The position numbers and the translations under genes were made by a program. A stretch of DNA of 64,000 bases from Trichococcus pasteurii (GTDB taxonomy: Bacteria > Bacillota > Bacilli > Lactobacillales > Aerococcaceae), in assembly GCF_900112935.1 (NCBI RefSeq), contig NZ_FONM01000008.1, positions 1-64,000 of the forward strand. The letters run 5' to 3'. The notes under the pieces were generated by a model. That model did no database searches, had not been told where the DNA came from, and saw only the letters and a list, made by a program, of their open reading frames with translations. The stretch's first letter is position 1. Each line of letters opens with the position of its first letter. Positions 17,133 to 24,345 of this stretch are shown here, one piece after another.

Positions 17133-17966
17133 ATGGCGAAGGAATTAAGCAAAAAAACGTTAACTAAATCTTTCCACAATTGGTATTACGGAAACTTGAC
17201 CTGTTTCTCCCAAGAACATATGCAAACATTTGGATATTTATGTTCGATGTTGCCGATCGTTGAAGAACTCTATGATAAAAAAGAAGATCAAGAAAGATCG
17301 ATGAAGACCTATACTGCCTTCTTCAATACGGAACCTCAAATCGGTACAGTCGTAGTCGGTATTACTGCTGGCTTGGAAGTCGCTCGTGCCAATGGTTCAG
17401 CGGATGTCGATGATGAAACGATCAATGGTTTGCGTGCTGGTCTGATGGGACCTTTGGCGGGTATCGGCGATTCCCTGATCGTTGGGACTTTGATTCCGAT
17501 TTTGCTTGGTATCGCACTGGGCTTGTCCACTGATGGTTCGCCATTAGGTGCAATTTTCTATATGATCGTATGGAATCTGATTGCCTACTTCGGGATGAAA
17601 TTCCTTTACTTCAAAGGCTATGAATTAGGCGGTAAAGCTGTTGATTTCTTGGTAGGACCACAAGGGTTGGCGTTACGCGAATCGATCACTTTATTAGGCG
17701 GAATGGTCATCGGGGCGGTTGCTGCTACTTGGGTAAGTGTCAAAACATCGTTCGCGTTGGTTGGGTCGGACGGAAACAGCATTTTGACGCTGCAGGACAA
17801 ATTCGATTCCGTATATCCGGGATTATTGACTGCTTCATTTGTAGTAGGCTGCTGGTATTTGCTGTCCAAAAAGAACATGTCACCGATTAAAGTCATGTTG
17901 ATTTTGGTAGTCGTTGCCTTTGTCGGCGTTTTGGTAGGATTCTTCAACCCAGGATTGACTTATTAA
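17133..17966 (+). CDS. PTS mannose-family IID membrane component
   Basis: The protein has 277 residues from the ATG at 17133, one base after the IIC stop; its ribosome binding site (GAGGAGG) lies in the IIC end. An in-frame ATG 21 bases upstream is less likely. The N-terminal FHNWYYGNLTCFSQEHMQTFGYL and ADVDDETINGLRAGLMGPLAGIGDS are characteristic of IID. It completes the transporter. The operon has no catabolic enzyme, so the sugar phosphate must be processed by enzymes encoded elsewhere. Confidence 0.93.
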   Translation: MAKELSKKTLTKSFHNWYYGNLTCFSQEHMQTFGYLCSMLPIVEELYDKKEDQERSMKTYTAFFNTEPQIGTVVVGITAGLEVARANGSADVDDETINGLRAGLMGPLAGIGDSLIVGTLIPILLGIALGLSTDGSPLGAIFYMIVWNLIAYFGMKFLYFKGYELGGKAVDFLVGPQGLALRESITLLGGMVIGAVAATWVSVKTSFALVGSDGNSILTLQDKFDSVYPGLLTASFVVGCWYLLSKKNMSPIKVMLILVVVAFVGVLVGFFNPGLTY

Positions 17967-17985
17967 TCCAAAGAAATATTGTGGG

Positions 17986-18013
17986 GCCGTCTCTTGCGAG
18001 ACGGCTCTTTTTT
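17986..18013 (+). terminator. Terminator of the mannose-family PTS operon
   Basis: An 8-bp stem (GCCGTCTC/GAGACGGC) with a TTGC loop is followed by a T-rich run (TCTTTTTT). Confidence 0.9.
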
Positions 18014-18030
18014 CGGGGAAGAGCAGAGGG

Positions 18031-18380
18031 TGCCTGGTAACCGGAGGAGCGCGACTTGAAATAGTCGTCAGCTCCGGTTAGGCTTCGCTCCCCGGAGAAC
18101 AACGGTAACTTTCAGCCCTACCTTCGACGAAGCCAGCCTTATCGGAGAAGCAAGACGAAATGTTGGGCGAATTCCGGCGAATCCTGCGTTCACCGGAGGA
18201 GGACAGGGTGTGCCTGGTAGCCGGAGGAGCGCGACGGAACTGGGTCGTCAGCTCCGGTTAAGCTTCGCTCCCCGGAGAACAGCGGTAACTTTCATCCCCA
18301 CCTTCGACGAAGCTGGCCTTATCGGAGAAGCAAGACGAAATGTTGGGTGACCTCCGGCGAGGCCTGCGTTCACCGGAGGA
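18031..18380. repeat. Tandem pair of 180-bp CTCCGG-rich repeats
   Basis: Two copies with an exact 180-base period (TGCCTGGTA at 18031 and 18211) and high identity along their length. Each contains several CTCCGG, CCGGAG and TCGGAG words that can pair with one another. No open frame of interest is seen. The array fills the gap between the PTS terminator and yccF. It appears related in vocabulary to the repeats at 21549, 29943 and 38022. Confidence 0.9.
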
Positions 18381-18497
18381 AAGACCGTGAGCAAATCGCG
18401 AGCAAATCATAGACCAGGGGTGAAAAATTCAGTACTTAGTCTGATGCCTTTGCGTGCAGCAGGGATTATAATGTAAGGGAAAGAGAGGTTGAGGATC

Positions 18498-18866
18498 ATG
18501 AATTTCTTAATGAATCTGATTTGGTTTGTGTTAGGTGGTTTCATCAGTTTTATTTCTTGGATCGTTATCGGAATCCTATGGTGCCTGACCATCGTCGGGA
18601 TCCCTATTGGCATGCAATGCTTCAAGTTCGCGGTGATGGCGGCTGTGCCGTTCGGTAGGGAAATCCGCATCAGCGAAAGCGGCACGTCTTTAGTGTTGAA
18701 TATAATCTGGATGCTGTTGGGCGGCTTGGCATTGGCTGCTGAGGAAGTCATCCTGGGCATCGCCTTCTGTCTGACTATCGTAGGCATTCCGTTCGGGCTG
18801 CAGCACTTCAAACACGCCAAGCTGGCATTGTTTCCGTTTGGGGCGGAAATCTATCGGGTTGCATAA
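18498..18866 (+). CDS. yccF: YccF-family inner membrane protein
   Basis: The protein has 122 residues from the ATG at 18498 (AGGTTGAGG upstream); an in-frame TTG at 18489 is less likely. Two repeats of the YccF domain are visible, each with a hydrophobic helix pair followed by CLTIVGIPIGMQCFKFA or CLTIVGIPFGLQHFKHAKLALFPFG. The family is widespread and of unknown function. It is a single-gene unit. A short diverged copy of its 3' end is found at 20350-20403, beyond the next two genes. Confidence 0.9.
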   Translation: MNFLMNLIWFVLGGFISFISWIVIGILWCLTIVGIPIGMQCFKFAVMAAVPFGREIRISESGTSLVLNIIWMLLGGLALAAEEVILGIAFCLTIVGIPFGLQHFKHAKLALFPFGAEIYRVA

Positions 18867-18920
18867 CAGGCAATATCATTGTCGGATGAGTACGCTACCG
18901 AAGACTCTATTTTAAAAAGC

Positions 18921-18973
18921 AATGAGGCCCTTTATTTCCAGTCAATCACTGGGAATAAAGGACCTCATTTTTA
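18921..18973. terminator. Bidirectional terminator between yccF and the oxidoreductase gene
   Basis: A 22-bp stem with two wobble positions (18921-18942 and 18948-18969) has A-rich sequence on its left and TTTT on its right, so it can end transcription from both convergent genes. Confidence 0.9.
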
Positions 18974-18989
18974 CGGTTCAATGCAATAA

Positions 18990-19859
18990 TTAATTTTGCG
19001 TAATGCCATTTACGATTTGGCTCAAACCCTCATCGACCGGGGTTGCTGGACGGCCAAGGAGTTTTTCGAAATCATTGCTCTCAACATCCAGGGAGCCAAC
19101 TCGAATGCTTCTTTGGATTTCAACAAGGATAGGGATGACGAAATCCGGCACCCCGGCAGCCTGCATAATATCAGCATAAGTAGCGTCATCAACCTGTTGG
19201 ACAGTTATTTCTTTGCCCAATACACTTCCGAGGGCGGCTGCTATTTCTTCCTGAGTCAATACTTTGCCAGAAAGCTCGTAGATTGTATTTTCGTGCCCTT
19301 TACCGGAAAGTACAGCAGCCGCAGCCTCTGCATAATCTTGTTGAAGTGCCCAGCCGACCTTGCCGTTTTCTGCTGATGTGACCCATGGAGCTCCTGCCAG
19401 GACACCTTGAATACTTGAAATTTCATTCTCCAAGTACCAGTTGTTGCGTAAGAATGAGTAGGGAATCCCTGTTTTCAAAATTGCTTCTTCTGTGGCCTGA
19501 TGCGTTGGAGCGAATAAATTTTTACTTTCTTTTGCATTCGCTAAACTGGTGTACGCGATGAAACCGACGCCGGCGCGTTCTGCCGCAGCTACCGCGTTGG
19601 CGTGCTGGCGAATTCTTGTTTCGTTATCCCCATCCGCAGAGACAAGCAATAAACGATCAACACCCGCAAAAGCAGCATCCAATGTTTCCGGATGATCAAA
19701 ATCCCCTTGGCGGACTTCCACTCCACGAGCCCTTAATTCTTCCGCTTTTTCTGGATTACGAACACTGACAGCCAGTTGACTTGCCGGTACAGTCTTCAAC
19801 AGCGTTTCTACAACCTTCGAGCCGAATTTTCCTGTTGCTCCCGTTACTAATAATTTCAT
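18990..19859 (-). CDS. NmrA-like NAD(P)-binding oxidoreductase (QorB/YtfG type)
   Basis: The protein has 289 residues from the ATG at 19859, with GGAG 9 bases upstream; a TTG at 19874 is in frame but less likely. A Rossmann nucleotide-binding motif opens the protein (VTGATGKFGSKVV). The later pattern IPYSFLRNNWYLEN is typical of the QorB/NmrA-like atypical short-chain dehydrogenases, which act as quinone reductases or redox sensors. It is divergent from an HxlR regulator, a common pairing in which the regulator controls the reductase in response to electrophiles. Confidence 0.88.
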   Translation of the reverse strand: MKLLVTGATGKFGSKVVETLLKTVPASQLAVSVRNPEKAEELRARGVEVRQGDFDHPETLDAAFAGVDRLLLVSADGDNETRIRQHANAVAAAERAGVGFIAYTSLANAKESKNLFAPTHQATEEAILKTGIPYSFLRNNWYLENEISSIQGVLAGAPWVTSAENGKVGWALQQDYAEAAAAVLSGKGHENTIYELSGKVLTQEEIAAALGSVLGKEITVQQVDDATYADIMQAAGVPDFVIPILVEIQRSIRVGSLDVESNDFEKLLGRPATPVDEGLSQIVNGITQN

Positions 19860-19942
19860 ATGGCATTTCTCCAATTCTTTTGTTTACTTATTTAATGTAA
19901 ACTAATAGTATAGCAATAGACAGATTTTTGAAAGTAGGCACT

Positions 19943-19965
19943 TTTTTATGACCTAGTCATAAAAA
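19943..19965. promoter_or_regulatory. Palindromic operator candidate for the HxlR regulator
   Basis: TTTTTATGAC and GTCATAAAAA form 10-bp arms around CTA, in the divergent gap between the oxidoreductase and HxlR genes. A second inverted repeat, GTTTAC-N9-GTAAAC, is at 19882-19902, in the oxidoreductase leader. HxlR proteins bind such palindromes as dimers. The assignment is from position and symmetry. Confidence 0.6.
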
Positions 19966-19995
19966 CAGTACCATTGTGGAAGAGAGGCGTTTATT

Positions 19996-20346
19996 ATGGC
20001 AAGAAGTTGGTTCGGCGACCCCGCAGATGAACAATTGGAGGCGACGGTTTGTCCCATCACGCAAACGCAAGACATCATTGCGGGCAAATGGAAAATCATC
20101 ATATTATGGAATCTAAGCACGCAGACGAGACGTTTTAATGAACTTCAACGATTGTTGCCGAATATTTCAAAAGGGATATTAACAAGGCAATTGCGGGAAT
20201 TGGAAGAAGATCAGATGGTTCATAGAGAAGTCTATAAAGAGGTTCCGCCGAAAGTAGAATATTCCTTAACACCTTTGGGGCAAAGTTTTATTCCGATACT
20301 GCAGAGTATGGGCGAGTGGAGTAAGAAAAATTTGGTGAGTAAGTAA
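19996..20346 (+). CDS. HxlR-family winged-helix regulator
   Basis: The 116-residue protein carries the HxlR signature: a Cys near the N-terminus (VCPITQTQDIIAGKWKIIIL), then RRFNELQRLLPNISKGILTRQLREL, then EVPPKVEYSLTPLGQSF. Several members use the N-terminal Cys (here about residue 18) to sense electrophiles or oxidants. It is divergent from the NmrA-like gene, which it probably represses. AGAGAGG precedes the start. Confidence 0.92.
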   Translation: MARSWFGDPADEQLEATVCPITQTQDIIAGKWKIIILWNLSTQTRRFNELQRLLPNISKGILTRQLRELEEDQMVHREVYKEVPPKVEYSLTPLGQSFIPILQSMGEWSKKNLVSK

Positions 20347-20349
20347 AAA

Positions 20350-20403
20350 TTCGCTGTGATTGTGGCAGTGCCGTTCGGAGCGGAAATCTACCAGGGTGGG
20401 TAA
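20350..20403 (+). pseudogene. 3' scar of a second yccF-like gene
   Basis: Directly after the HxlR stop, 17 codons in frame read FAVIVAVPFGAEIYQGG and then stop. This matches the C-terminal part of YccF (FAVMAAVPFG and FGAEIYRVA in the intact protein at 18498-18866), and the nucleotides around GCGGAAATCTA are also alike. The rest of the gene is missing. The pattern suggests that the oxidoreductase/regulator pair replaced most of a second, diverged yccF copy. The remainder of 20404-20793 holds a probable terminator and no gene. Confidence 0.7.
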
Positions 20404-20460
20404 CAGTTGCGTTCAGAATCTAGCGACTCTGATTTTGTAAATATATTTATCGGTTTGTAG

Positions 20461-20530
20461 CGGGAATTGATTGTCGAGGGTGAGTCTGGTGTTTTCTGAC
20501 TTGCATGAGACGGATCAGTTCCCGTTTTTT
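20461..20530 (+). terminator. Probable terminator after hxlR/yccF scar
   Basis: CGGGAATTGAT and ATCAGTTCCCG pair across a long internal loop and are followed by TTTTTT. The long loop makes it less certain than the others. Confidence 0.55.
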
Positions 20531-20793
20531 GTGTTGGATGCAAATAGATGATATATGTTAATGGAAGCAGCTTTTTGGCGTAGGATTCTGCCATTTGGTT
20601 AATCCGATTTGTAAATGATAACGAAATCATTTATAAATCAGATATATAAGATAGAGCGTCTGGCTGCCGGTTAAATGCCTGATTGTAAAATAATTGACTG
20701 TCTAAATCATCCGTTGACAACGCCCTATTTCTTGCGTAAGCTGTGAACTAAATTTAAGCTTAAGGCAGAAATGCAGACGAAAGGGATGGGGAT

Positions 20794-21459
20794 ATGAAGG
20801 CGGTACTATTTGATTTGGATGGTGTGATCACCGATACAGCGAAGTTTCATTTTTTGGCTTGGCGCGACTTGGGAGCGGAGCTGGGAATCGAAGTGGATGA
20901 GGCGTTCAACGAGGAGCTGAAGGGGGTAAGCCGCATTGATTCGCTGGAGCGCATATTGGCGCAAGGCGGGATTGCAGATAAATATTCCACAGTAGAAAAA
21001 GATGAATTGTGCGTGAAAAAGAATGCCCATTACTTGGAATTGATAAAGGAAATGACGCCGGATGACATTTTGCCGGGCATCATTCCGCTGTTGGAGGAAC
21101 TGAAGGCTGCCGGCATCAAAATGGTTGTGACTTCTGCCAGCAAGAATGCACCGGGAATCCTTGATTTGTTGCAGGTGCGTCCTTACTTCGACGGCATCGT
21201 CGATCCGGCGACTGTTAAGGCTGGCAAACCTGCTCCGGATATTTTTCTGGCGGGCGCTCAGCTTGCGGGTGCCGATCCGGCTGACTGTGTAGGGGTCGAA
21301 GATGCGGCTTCTGGCGTTGAAGCCATCAAAGCTGCCGGCATCGTGGCGGTTGGGGTTGGCGATAAGCAGGTTTTGGCTTTGGCTGATCGCGTGCTGCCGA
21401 GCACCGCTGATCTGTCGCTTGCCGTTTTGCAGGAAGCGTGGGCGGAAAGCCACAAGTGA
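20794..21459 (+). CDS. pgmB: Beta-phosphoglucomutase
   Basis: The 221-residue HAD-family protein has the nucleophile motif D7-L-D9 (FDLDGVITDTA), the PgmB-type cap (KGVSRIDSLERILAQGG), the SASKNAP motif and the acidic VGVEDAASGVEAIKAAG loop. It interconverts beta-glucose 1-phosphate and glucose 6-phosphate, usually after a disaccharide phosphorylase. No phosphorylase is nearby. It forms a single-gene unit upstream of the glycan locus; a direct role there is not shown. Confidence 0.93.
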   Translation: MKAVLFDLDGVITDTAKFHFLAWRDLGAELGIEVDEAFNEELKGVSRIDSLERILAQGGIADKYSTVEKDELCVKKNAHYLELIKEMTPDDILPGIIPLLEELKAAGIKMVVTSASKNAPGILDLLQVRPYFDGIVDPATVKAGKPAPDIFLAGAQLAGADPADCVGVEDAASGVEAIKAAGIVAVGVGDKQVLALADRVLPSTADLSLAVLQEAWAESHK

Positions 21460-21494
21460 CGGACGGATAGCTTTTTCAAAGATCGATAAAAGTG

Positions 21495-21521
21495 GACTTG
21501 CCAGGCGGCAAGTCTATTTTT
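21495..21521 (+). terminator. Terminator of pgmB
   Basis: Perfect 8-bp stem GACTTGCC/GGCAAGTC with loop AGGC, followed by TATTTTT. Confidence 0.9.
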
Positions 21522-21548
21522 GTTGTCATTTTTTTGGTGCGGATTTGC

Positions 21549-21732
21549 TGTGGTGGCCTCGCCGGAGCAGAGGCGAGCGCAAATCTATCACCTCCGACGA
21601 GCCTCTGTTCGTCGGAGGACAGCATGCGGCCGCGCACCCAGCTCCGGCCAACATTCGCTCGCAGGAGGAGAGCAAATCACCGGCACCGCAACTCCGTTGA
21701 GAAGGGCACTCATCGGAGGAAGTGCCCGCTCC
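21549..21732. repeat. CTCCGG-rich intergenic repeat, single copy
   Basis: About 184 bases that align along their length with 29943-30126, with scattered substitutions. Shared words include GCCGGAGCAGAGGCGAGCGC, CAGCTCCGGCCAACATTCGC and ACTCCGTTGAGAAGGGCACTC. It occupies the space between the pgmB terminator and the promoter of the glycan locus. Translations of this stretch are shadow frames. Confidence 0.9.
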
Positions 21733-21742
21733 CGCGGATACC

Positions 21743-21758
21743 TTAAAAAATGTCGGAT
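21743..21758 (+). promoter_or_regulatory. Shared operator TTAAAAAATGTCGGAT, copy 1
   Basis: This 16-base word lies 106 bases upstream of the GH2 gene. It recurs identically at 28328 before the symporter gene, and its first 13 bases recur at 34382 before the NagZ-like gene. It is the best candidate binding site for the AraC regulator of the locus. Confidence 0.6.
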
Positions 21759-21833
21759 ATACACTATCAAATGGCATGGAATGCATGACGGGATAAGGCT
21801 AAACTGTAAAGTGAGCGTGGGGACACCTGCAAA

Positions 21834-21847
21834 TGAAAGCGTATACC
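21834..21847 (+). promoter_or_regulatory. cre-like site before the GH2 gene
   Basis: TGAAAGCGTATACC fits the CcpA-binding pattern and lies 17 bases before the GH2 start, where a bound repressor would block transcription. Confidence 0.65.
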
Positions 21848-21863
21848 GGAGAGGGTGGATGGA

Positions 21864-24332
21864 ATGATAGAGAAAAAATTTAATGACAAGTGGAAATTCT
21901 GGGAGAACAAAGACTCCTTTGCGTTGGTTTGGAACGTGCCGGAGACGGCCAAGGAAATCACGGTGCCCCATGATGCGATGTTTGAAAAGAACCCGCACGC
22001 GGAAAGCCTGAACGGCGGCAACACAGGTTATTATGACGGCGGATTCTATAACTATGTGAAGACGCTCCACGCTCCGGCCGAGTACAAGGAAAAGACGGTC
22101 ATCCTGAAATTTGAAGGCGTGTATATGAACGCCATGGTGTACATAAACGGCGAGCTAGCGGGCAAAAACATGTTCGGGTATTCGACTTTTTACGTTCCGC
22201 TGAATGATTTTCTGCGCTACGGCGAAGAAAACGAGATCCGGGTCCAAGTCCGCAACGGCGCGATGACCAACAGCCGCTGGTATTCCGGTGGGGGGATCTA
22301 TCGGGATGTCTACTTGTTGGTTTCGGATGTGACGCATCTGGTGCCGGAAGGGATCCAGATCAAAACGGCAGAAGCCGATGAAACATTAGCGGTATTGGAC
22401 ATAGCGACAGAAGTGAAGACACGGAAGTATGCTCCAAGCCGAGTTGTATTGGAAACCGTGATCCGCGATGCGGAAGGCAATGAAGTGGCGAAAGCACGCT
22501 CGCCTTTTGTGTTGTTTGAGCAAGAGGAGCGGGTCATCAAACAGCGCGTGACCGTGGACAACCCGGAACGCTGGTCGGACGAAAATCCGAGCTTGTATAC
22601 TTGCGTAAGCAATCTTTACGTTGACGGAAAATTGGCGGATGAAGCGGAAACGACTTTCGGCATCCGCACGTTGCAAGTAGATGCGAGACGCGGGCTGCGT
22701 GTGAACGGTGAAACGGTGAAACTCCGCGGAGCCTGCATCCATCACGACAGCGGTCTGCTTGGGGCGGCCACATACGAGGATGCCCAATTCCGCCAGATCA
22801 AAATGCTGAAGGAAGCAGGATTCAATGCGGTCCGTATGTCCCATCACCCGATGGCGCCGGCGATGCTGCGGGCCTGCGACAGTCTGGGCATGTACGTGAT
22901 GGACGAAACCTTCGACATGTGGAACCGGATGAAATCCGACTACGATTACGGCCTCTATTTCCAGGAATGGTGGGAAAAGGACGTGACGGCGATGGTCCGC
23001 AAGGATTTCAACCATCCGGCGGTGATCCTGTATTCGGTCGGCAATGAAATCCCGGAAATCGGGACCCCGCACGGCGCGAAAGTCTGCCACGAATTGTGCG
23101 CCAAAATTAAAGAGTTGGACGTCACCCGTTTCACATTGGCCGGCATCAACGGCGTCTTTGCGGCCGGAGACAAGGTCGATCAGATTGTCAGCGATGTTGT
23201 TTCGGACCTGCAGCAGTCAGGCGAAATCGAAGGCAACGTCAATGATTTCATGACGCTGATGGACGGCCATCTGGACGAAATCGTTGTGCATCCGGCCATC
23301 TCGGAACGTTTGGAAATGGCCTGCAGCGCCACCGATATCGCGGGCTACAACTATATGACGGCCCGTTACGAAGGCGACAGAGAAGCTTATCCGAACCGCA
23401 TCATGGTCGGCAGCGAAACATACCCGCCGGAAATCGCCCGCAACTGGGACCTGGTCGAAAAACTGCCGCAAGTGATCGGCGATTTCACCTGGACCGGCTG
23501 GGATTACCTGGGTGAAGCTGGCGTCGGCGTGCCGGCCTATCAATGGGGCGAAGGCGGCTTTGGTGCCAAATTCCCTTGCCAATTGGCTTATGTCGGGGAT
23601 TTCGACATCACCGGGATCCGCCGCCCGCTCTCCTATTTCCGCGAAATCGTCTTCGGGCTGCGGAATGATCCGTACATCACCGTCCAAAACCCGCACCGCT
23701 ACGGTGAGCATCTGATCAAAACGCCTTGGATCATGAGCGATAACGTGTCGAGCTGGACATGGAACGGCTGCGAGTGGAACCCAGTGATTGTGGAAGTGTA
23801 TGCGCCAGGAACGGAAATAGAACTGTTCCGCAACGGGGAATCGTTGGGCAAACAAGCTTCCGGCAAAGCGGTGGGCTATCGTGCGTTATTCGAAACGGCT
23901 TATGAGCCGGGCACACTGATGGCTGTCGCCTACGAAAATGGCCAGGAAATCGGCCGGATGGACTTGACGACTGCCGGCGATGATCGCACGTTTGTATTTG
24001 GCCAAGCGGAAATCATGGATGAACTCGTCTATGTTCCGGTTGCCTACTGCGATGCGGCTGGGACGGTGGCGACAGATGCCGACCAGACGATCCGTTTGAC
24101 GGTTTCCGGTGATGCAGAGCTGATCGGCTTCGGCAGCGGCAATCCGAAACCGGCAGTCAATCCGGAAAAACAAGTGACGCAAACATTCCTTGGCCGAGCG
24201 ATGATCATCCTCAAAAAAACTGCCGCTGCCGAAAATGTCGTCTTGACGCTTACTGCAGCGAACGGGGCTACGGAAAGGCTCAAGCTGGCGCTGTCTGAAG
24301 CAGACGCAAAACCAAAAACTACGATTTCCTAG
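21864..24332 (+). CDS. Glycoside hydrolase family 2 (beta-galactosidase-like)
   Basis: The protein has 822 residues from the ATG at 21864 (GGAGAGGG upstream); an in-frame GTG at 21855 is less likely. Domains in order are: N-terminal sugar-binding domain (1-180), immunoglobulin-like domain, TIM barrel (about 280-590), then DUF4982-like and GH2 C5-type domains at the end (VEVYAPGTEIELFRNGESLG; GDAELIGFGSGNPKP). The acid/base is E395 (SVGNEIPE) and the probable nucleophile is E518 (VGSETYPPE). No signal peptide, so it acts inside the cell on imported oligosaccharides. Linkage could be beta-galactoside, or another beta-glycoside. Confidence 0.88.
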   Translation: MIEKKFNDKWKFWENKDSFALVWNVPETAKEITVPHDAMFEKNPHAESLNGGNTGYYDGGFYNYVKTLHAPAEYKEKTVILKFEGVYMNAMVYINGELAGKNMFGYSTFYVPLNDFLRYGEENEIRVQVRNGAMTNSRWYSGGGIYRDVYLLVSDVTHLVPEGIQIKTAEADETLAVLDIATEVKTRKYAPSRVVLETVIRDAEGNEVAKARSPFVLFEQEERVIKQRVTVDNPERWSDENPSLYTCVSNLYVDGKLADEAETTFGIRTLQVDARRGLRVNGETVKLRGACIHHDSGLLGAATYEDAQFRQIKMLKEAGFNAVRMSHHPMAPAMLRACDSLGMYVMDETFDMWNRMKSDYDYGLYFQEWWEKDVTAMVRKDFNHPAVILYSVGNEIPEIGTPHGAKVCHELCAKIKELDVTRFTLAGINGVFAAGDKVDQIVSDVVSDLQQSGEIEGNVNDFMTLMDGHLDEIVVHPAISERLEMACSATDIAGYNYMTARYEGDREAYPNRIMVGSETYPPEIARNWDLVEKLPQVIGDFTWTGWDYLGEAGVGVPAYQWGEGGFGAKFPCQLAYVGDFDITGIRRPLSYFREIVFGLRNDPYITVQNPHRYGEHLIKTPWIMSDNVSSWTWNGCEWNPVIVEVYAPGTEIELFRNGESLGKQASGKAVGYRALFETAYEPGTLMAVAYENGQEIGRMDLTTAGDDRTFVFGQAEIMDELVYVPVAYCDAAGTVATDADQTIRLTVSGDAELIGFGSGNPKPAVNPEKQVTQTFLGRAMIILKKTAAAENVVLTLTAANGATERLKLALSEADAKPKTTIS

Positions 24333-24345
24333 AAAGAGTGAAGAT

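Noticed and set aside
18031-18380. Possible CRISPR array
   Set aside because: Only two units, each 180 bp, with no short repeats separated by unique spacers and no cas genes.
20806-21453. Long minus-strand frame across pgmB (215 codons)
   Set aside because: It is the reverse-strand shadow of a clear pgmB gene, with no ribosome binding site or recognisable protein.
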